Below the pieces are notes generated by a model. It ran no database searches, was not told the DNA's origin, and worked only from the letters and a program-made list of their open reading frames with translations. A stretch of 64,000 bases of DNA. Origin: Siphonodentalium dalli. Taxonomy: Eukaryota; Mollusca; Scaphopoda; Gadilida; Siphonodentaliidae. The stretch spans positions 197,849,887-197,913,886 of the forward strand of contig CP136062.1 in NCBI GenBank assembly GCA_032622095.1, given 5' to 3'. Numbering within the stretch: position 1 is the first letter of the stretch; each line of letters starts with the position of its first letter. This document shows positions 37,901 through 46,900 of the stretch, piece after piece. A program made the translations under genes and the position numbers.

Positions 37901-40900
37901 CATGTTGCAGCGACTAACTTTCATATCTATTGGACAAATCGGATTTTCCTGCAACAAAAGCTGTAGTGAACATTCAAGTGCATATATGCTTCACTCTCGT
38001 GGTTTCCAACACCTTTCCATACTTGTACATAACGGCCCACCACACTGACCAGGGAAGCCCACTTTAATCCAACTGTAATTATATGTCATGTATATCGATC
38101 TCTCCTATACTTGGAGGTAATAAAGATATATCTCTATTATTATAGATATATCTCTTTAATAGCAGATTTAAATAATTCAAGGTATAATTTTCTTTTCTTT
38201 AACACATGTGATCGGTATTTTCGGTCAAAAATTATGCAAATCGGAAGAAAGTCGTAGCATAAATCGGAAATAAGGCAAATCCTCGAGAACGTGTGAATTC
38301 CATGATATTCGGTTAGTGTTGTTATCTTTTGCTGTGCGTTTTGGAATCAGGGAGCTAATTGTGTTCCAGAGTCGGGGAGCGAGTGCACCGTGAAATGCTA
38401 GAGGTGAAGGTAACTGAAGAATGACCTTTACCTCATACATGTGGAACGTTATTAAAGGATGAAATCTTGTTTATTTGATTTGTACATCATATCAAAATAA
38501 TTTAAACTGGTGAATTAATGGGGGACTGGATTTTTGTGAGTGGGAAATTTATTTAACTAGCTGCTGTAGTTCTGGGTTTTTCCAGATAAAATTTGGCTGT
38601 GTGATAGCCCTGTCGTACACATGGGGTTTATGACCTATGATTTTTCTTGCAATTTCGTGATCAACTGGTATCAATCCAGCTGGGTGAGCATCACTGGATG
38701 GCATGAAGGCTTAAATTCGGTGAATTTGGCTGAAACGTTAACCCTGTCGTCTATGGGGAAGCCATTTAGTTCAGTGATTCCTTTTATCTCATCAGGCGCT
38801 GATTGTGCTGTATGGTGGATCTAAACTTCTGGCGTGGATCCTGTTTGACGTCAGCTCTTCAGATCGGGTATCTTGGTTCAACGAAACAAGACTTCTGCAA
38901 TCAAGCTGGGATGACCTTCCCATTGCCGGACCATACATCTACTTCAGAATGGACAAGCGGTTAGTCATATAGTATATATCCATTCATATTAAGACGGCAC
39001 TGAGGTGAACAATTACTCTAGTCTCACAGAAGTATTAGTTCTCCACAACTGGACACTTGAAAGGATTGAGTCCAATGGTTTTCATGTATCGTAAGCTACA
39101 CTCTTGAAACTCAAGTGTTATATATAACAGTTTTAACTTTTAGTGTACGAAATGCACCCAGCCAAGTTTAACACAATATAGAAGTTGGAAAATGAATTGT
39201 AACACTTTAATTATTAAGTGTTGGGTAACCAATTGAGGATGTTGGGTTAAACACTTAAAGGTGTTGGCGTAACACCTTTAAATGTCACTTTTGAATCTGT
39301 CCAACACCCCACAGGTGTCGAGCACTAAACTACTGGAATACACTTTCAAGTTTGATCAGGCCTACATGTTAGGAAGGTACGTTTTTGTTTTCATATCTTC
39401 CACATGTCCTGAATGAGTCATGATTCTTGGTCAGGATGGAATCACCACCAATAAAACAGCATTGATCAATTTCTTTTCAAAACCAGGAAGTATCGTTTTT
39501 GGTGCCTTCGATAGTATCTTTATCCGCAAATCAAACCACTACCTGCATTAGATATGTTCTCTAGCTTTTCGTCAATTAGATAAGTTTGAGGTTGTAGCTT
39601 CAATACTGGACATGACGCGTACATTGTGTTAAAACGCGATACCCCTCTGTATAGAGCGTTGGATGGGTATCAACCAACGTATACCCTCTCGTGATATTTT
39701 TAACGCGGCGGTGAAACGCATGCTCTCTGAAATATACATACAGGAATGGACAGCAAGCATAGCGAATTCAAATAAGATGACCGTTTACATAATAATTAAG
39801 CCAGACTTTGGCACAGAGAAATATCTTTCACACACCAACCATAATGTCGTTTCACGCCTGATGAAATTCCGTACTAGGAATCACCGACTTCCTATCGAGA
39901 CAGGCTCCTGGGTTGGGCAAGTTCACGAAGATAGAAAGTGTAAATTATGTAACAATGGCCTTGGAGACGAATATCACATTATTTTTGAAGTGCACCAAAC
40001 TTACTGATCTCAGGAAAAAATACATTAAACCATAGTATTACACCGACCCAATGCATTGCTACTGAACAGCCTGTTCAAAACAAGCAATAAGAAAACCCTT
40101 AAGAACCTATATCGATATTCATCCGCGAAGCCCTCTTTCAGATATGAGCCCCTGAGGCATTAAACTAGAAGTCCCCACCCCATATAGACACAACACCTTG
40201 TATAAAAGCGACCGAAAGATCGCCCATGTAGGAAATGTCCATGCATAATAGAATGACCTAAGGTATACTATATATGATTAACAATGTGTATGATTATTAT
40301 CCAAAGCCCCATCCCCACCCAACCCAACCACACCCGATAACCCAAAAGAACTAATAAGACAATTATACTGAGAGAGATATACTCGGAACATGTCACATTC
40401 ATTTATGTTGTTATCTTCGCGTATGTGCATAATTTAACTTATATGTTTAATTCCTTTTGTTCATGCTCATATATCTTGTCGATGAAAAGAGTAATAAAAA
40501 AATCTACGCCACTAGAAGTTTCAAGCTAATTACACTAACTGCCGCGTCGATTCTGTTGTCAACGACGGGTTTGTTCGTAAATCGTATTGACTACAACACC
40601 GTGTGATAATTTGTACATGAATTATATTATTATTCTAATGTCTTTGAGTCTTTATTCAATTTTTGCGCGAGATATTTTATATTCAATGGAAATTTTGTTC
40701 CCACTGAATTCTCAAGTTCCCGATGTCCGATCGTAATAAATTTGAGACTGAACTTGTAAACATTTGTCGCTAAAAATATTTATAGAAAACCCTTCAATTA
40801 CTACAACATGTTTCCGACGTCCAATCGTAATAAATTTGGTATCCACGAATTTGTAAAAGACTGAACTTTCAACATGCAAAAGGTTGCCGTTAAAATATTT

Positions 40901-43900
40901 ATAGAAATCCGACAACAGACATTCAAACACAGCCAAACTTTCGACCAATATAGTTCTAGTTTGTGTTTATATCGATTAATATGAAAAGTCCCCGATGTTC
41001 AATCGTAATAAATTTCATACCCATGAATCGGCCAGAGACTGAACTTGCAACATGCAAAAATATGTCGCTATAAATATTTATAGAAAACCCACAAAAGTCA
41101 CCTAAACGCAGCCCGTCATATAGTGCGCAATGATAAACTCCGACAATAAACAGTCTTCCAAAATATCTCTATAGTGGGGTTATTTGGAGTTTATACCCCT
41201 CGAGATTATTTCAATTAGTACGTCATGTTCCCGACGTCCAATGGTAATACATTTGGTATCGACGAATTGGTAAAAGACTGAACTTGCAACAAGCAAAGGG
41301 TTGCCGTTAAATTAGTTATAGAAATAACAAATAAACGGTTGCCGTTAAAACTATTTGCAGAAATCCGACAATAGACATTCAAACACAGCCAAACTTCCGA
41401 CCAATATATTTCTAGTTTGGGTTTATATCGATTAATATGAAAAGTTCCCGATGTCCGATCGTAATAAATTTCATACCCATGAATCGGCCAGAGACTGAAC
41501 TTGCAACATGTACAAATTTGTCCTAAAAATATTTATAGAAAACTCACAAAAGTCACGTAAACTCAGCCCGTCATATAGTGCGCAATGATAAACTCCGACA
41601 ATAAACTGTCTTCACATATCTCTATATATAGTGGGGTTATTTGGGTTTATACCCCTCGAGATTATTTCAATTAATACGTCAAGTTCCCAACGTCCAATCG
41701 TAATAAATTTGGTATCCACGAATTGGTAAAAGATTTAACTTGCAACATGCAAAAGGTTGCCGTTAAAATTATTTATAGAATATGCATTCAAACACAGCCA
41801 ACCTTTCTACCAATATATTTCTAGTTCCAGATGTCGTAAAGTTTACAACTGGTTTTGAGGAACAGGAAACATTGTTTCATTAATGATATAGCTACTATTA
41901 TTATCTGCAGCATTAATAATACATATAGTTACATATTATTGTTAGCAGAACATATTTCATTTGTAGTCATGCACAGTGCTATACAATATATATAGGATGT
42001 TTTTCTGAACATTTCATCTACACAGGCATCCGAAATTCGCATGTGTTTGAAAACTTTTGGGAACGCGAAACACAGTTACAATTAGTAGGCGGGGATATAG
42101 GCAAGCCACTAATTGGACTGTATATAGGTGGCGATGGCAATACCCTAGCTCTAGCTATGACAGTACACAGCATATTGGTAGTGTACTGTCAACGCCGGAA
42201 TCGACAAACTATGAGTACTATCAATAGCCGTATGGAATTAGACAACGGCGGCCGCCTAACAACCATATAAGAATAACTATGTGGTTAAACCGGTTTAAAG
42301 GCCAGTAGTCATCAGATTGTTGAAAGCCTGCACTGGACGACCTTTGGTGATAACTTTAATCATCCGACGGCGTTATAATAGTTCCACAAAAAACGAGATG
42401 TTGAAATAATGTACAAAGAGACATTTCACAGATGTCCAAATAAAATTTCTTGATCTTAAATTGTATCCGATATTCTTTGTGTTTTACGACGGTTGAATCT
42501 TTTGAAGGACCAGTGTCGACGTACGTGAAAAGAAGTCTCATCAATGACGTTGACGTGTCTTTGTATTTTACCGTGAATAGAAATGAGGTGCCAGTGTTAC
42601 ACTATACACCTTTACAGCTGGAAAATAAATGGAAGTCTGACAGAAAAGTCCAAATCGCACGTACATTCTCACGATCCTGCATAAAGAACACGTCCTATTG
42701 TTAGCAAAAGTCTTACTCATCCACAGAATATAATGCTCGTATCAGACTATACAGGTCTTATTTGCCTTTCTGAATCTTCACATTTCTTATCGACATCGAA
42801 TCTATGGGTACACCAATGCTTTAATACTAACGTGTTAACAGGAAGCAAACCACCACTATTCTATTGAAACAATTCCGTGTGAAAATAACGCATTATATAA
42901 TTACACATTTTGTGTTCTCGGATCATTCTGCCACACAGGGGTCCGGAAACCTTTTTAAAAATAGTCACAGGTCGATTGCCGAGGAAATCACACGCAGTTT
43001 GAGGCAAATTTATCCAAAGGCACCTTTATTTTAATTGGTAACAGCTCTATACACCTTCGTTAGACATTATTCTTCGAAATTAGCATGCATGAAATACGAT
43101 ACTTAAGGCGATATAAAGGTTTTAGAAAATCCAAACGCATATTCAAACCCTGATAGATTTGACAACAGTGTCTAAAATGTCAATATCCTGCCAGTCGAAT
43201 TCGATAAAATTATCGTCAAATAATACGCATTTCCCTGGATGAAAATATTGATATCAGATTTTGAATTTGGGATCGGATTTTATCAAAAAAGTTTTGATTT
43301 ATCATATTTTGTGGATGTTAGTTTTAAAGAACAGAGTCTACTTAAGGATATAATCCTGTTAACAAAATCGGTAGTTTGAAAAAGATTTTGAAGCCATTTC
43401 CCCACACTTGGTGTGATTTTCCCGAAAATCGACCCGGGCCCTTCTTGTAATACATAACAGAACAAATTAAAGTTCCCGGACTCCCTGTGTTCAGCCGCTT
43501 GTAAACAATCGGGCTCTCAACAAAGATTGACAGTAAAGTTTTTTTGAAAGGTCCCACGTTGGCGTGAGCGATTGGAGCAACGGTTCGACAATGGCCATGC
43601 TGTACATCTTTGTACTTGCTTTGAATAGAAGTGATATGCCAGTGTGATGGTTGAAGCTTTAAGTCGACTTGCGTGCACAAAGAAGCACGAACATTTGTTG
43701 TGTCTTTTGTGATGACGGAAAAGTTTCAATCGGAGACACATACCCATTCTGTCGGGCACGATATTGTTACAACACAAATGTCTAATGCATCTTCTATACA
43801 CTTATCAAACTATATATAATAGACCTTTAAATGCCTTTCTGACTCTGAAAATTTCTTTTCAGTCTTTACATCAACTTCCCATGCAGTTTAGCGTCTCGGC

Positions 43901-46900
43901 TCAAATCTATGGGTTGAAGCTTTTGAAAGGCCATACGTCGACATTTGTAATGGAAGCCCCGACTCGATAATGGCGAGTTTATCTCTGCCACTATCAATAC
44001 TGTTTGGGAGATTTCTTTGTGTATTGTTTTTGAATTCGAACAATTTATATTCTGTCCGCGGGTAAGATATCTGGCACCAAACGCATGCAGATCCACAATA
44101 ATGGTGAAAAACATCATATTCTTTGAACATACATACAATAAGCATCGTCTTTTCAATAAATAATATAGACTTTAACGACATCGAAGATAGAATAGCTTTT
44201 ACCAGATTCAGAATCAGTAACCATTCACTTATATATAGAGAGAAGGAGCGACATCTTCAGCTCCAAGTAACATTAGAAGAGAGAAATTTAAGTGCGTGTT
44301 TTGTTGTGATGATTTCATACAAGATGAAGAACATTTACTTATTTAGTATACACAACTACGAAGCGAACTTTTCGAATCGCTGATTGACAATTGTCCAGAA
44401 TTGCGAAGCATTGACGACTAAAACTAAAAATTTATTACTATAGTGGACAAAATAAATCCCATGCACTCTGTATATATAAGCCGATCAATATGCAGAATGA
44501 TCCGTCGCTTCTGCGGTGCGCGTGATTGGTTAACCATTATTATGATATATGATCCCGAGACTCCGTTTGCATGTTAGCGCATTTGCGTAATTTTGTGTTT
44601 TGTATATGTTGCAGTCAATCTGTCAAACCAGTCATTTTGACCAAATGACTAAAACTTCTGACTGAATTTGAGTGCCAAATGCCTATTTAATATACATATA
44701 TTAAGGATTAAGATATACATTTTTTATGAAATTATAGGTATTTAACATACAGTAATAGTCTAGGCAAATATGGACATAGGTGTCGCCTTGAGAGGGAATT
44801 TATGAGACCTACATTTTTGGTTAGCATGAACACTTAACTTTCGGAATCCGTATGTTGGCTTTGTCAGATAGGCGGACTTTTTTCGCACCGCGTGGGTTTA
44901 TTGAGGCACCTGGTGATAAAATCGGTCATTTTTTAAATAAAGCCGACATATTTGACAGAGTATATTCACACCTTTTGAGAAGAGATATTCGTCCAATTTT
45001 GATACGTGTGAATGGGGCGATAACCAGAGTAAGGTAATACATGTAACCATTGAAACTCGGAACGACAGTCATGACGTCATGTGACGTCAAATAAATTTTA
45101 GGGTGTACTGTTCTTATGATCATGGTCAAGAAGTGTGGGCATATTATGCATTATGGTATTCTACGCCTTAGCAGAAAGGCATCCGTCAAATGTTAGGCTT
45201 TCAACATTCGAAGCCATATACAGAAGTTGTCCGGCTACGTCATTACGTAAATATGTGAATTGATGAACCATATATTGAGAAGTGGCTGGATGGGAAGATC
45301 ACCAGATGTACATTTTGTTATCCACATTAGGTAACCAAATCTGGAAAAAAAACGCAGATAGAGAGGACCTTCTGAAAGCTAGTATACGCATCGACCGCAT
45401 ACCTTTCTAGTGTATCACGCAAGATGACGCTCAGATCCCATATGTAGCATCTGAATTATACCATAAGCTACCATGAATGAAGCTCGCCAAGAATAAGGAT
45501 AAGAATTCCCAGCTTTCGAGACAAACACGTGAGCTTGAAACCGACATATGTGTTGTTTGAAACATTTCGATTAGTGTGACCCTTCTACCAAGAAGTGTAT
45601 AAAACTGTGTTGGTGTGAGCGAGATAGATTAAATTAAATGTGGCGAAGAGACGGATGCTGGTCCAGATAATGTTGAATGTGGTAAATCAGAATAAGCTCA
45701 GGTACTGTTGTTTTGAATCTTAGAAGTCATAGCATCACTATTCGGCGCACCCATATACGGTTACAAGAATGGATTTAGTGGAGAATGGATTTCGAAATGC
45801 CACATCGCGATTATTGTTGGTTTTCATCCTTCAGAAGGCGACGACCTATGTTGGAACTAAAAGATGGCTTATGTGCCGTTTCGTCCAATCCATACATATT
45901 GATATTATGACAAAAAGTTGAAATTTGTATGTGACAATTTCGACTTTTTCAATTTCTGGCCGCCAGTTTGGCAGCCATCTTGACTGTGAGAGTTGTCCAA
46001 ACTCAAATGAATACTTCATATCAATGTTCCATATGAACATGTAATTGTGGGTATAATTCGCGTAACAATAACGCCCATATTAAGAAAGTAAAGGAATGTA
46101 AGCTTGTTTTCAAATTTCGGACGCCATTTTGGCCGCCATCTTCGATTTGGAAAACAATTTCCTTCATCAGATGCAAGGTAATTACTTCACCTCAGTATTT
46201 CCAAATCAACTGTCAACTGTGTGGAGTTTACTCGACAATAATGCCCAATGATGTTAAAATGATGGAATTTCAGTGATTTTTCAAAAGTTGTCCGCCATTG
46301 TGGACGCCATTTTGGATTTGTGGGACTTTTATTTGGATGTGATATACGGACAATTCTTCGTCGCCTTAGTGTTCCCAACTCACAATAGTAAGCAGGTGGG
46401 GAGTTGTCGTGAAAATAACTCTCAATGATGTTAAAATCAGCGATTTTCGGCGATTTTTCTATTTCTGGTGGCCATTTTGGCCGCCATCTTGTATTTGGGT
46501 GAATATTCCTCAACTCAGGTATAAGAGGAATCCTAGCTCGAGTATCGCCTGCACATATATACGCATGGGTTTTGTTATGATAGCAATAACATTCATTGAT
46601 TCGAAACAGACATTGCGTCATTAGCGTCGATTTGGCTTTGACCGGATTATACCGGCATTTGGGAAAATGTGATATCGGACACAAATTTCTAGCAAGGAAT
46701 GTATATTATGGTCCCCGTGTGTCGCAAATGACTCTTCTGGACGATAAATGTATAAAATCACGCCAAGGTGCCAATATCTTCACACAGAAACAAACGAAAG
46801 GTGGTGAAATGTCCGAAAAAAAATTTCACTTTTCGGCGGCCATCTTGGCCGCCATATTGGATTTTTGTGTCGGAGTTTTGGCTAATTTGTAAGGGTTGTA

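Noticed and set aside
46187-46684. 165-codon minus-strand frame
   Set aside because: The longest frame in this part, but it crosses the GCCGCCATCTTG tandem repeat and shows its repeated text (for example 'RWRPKWPPE' and 'KWRPQWRT').
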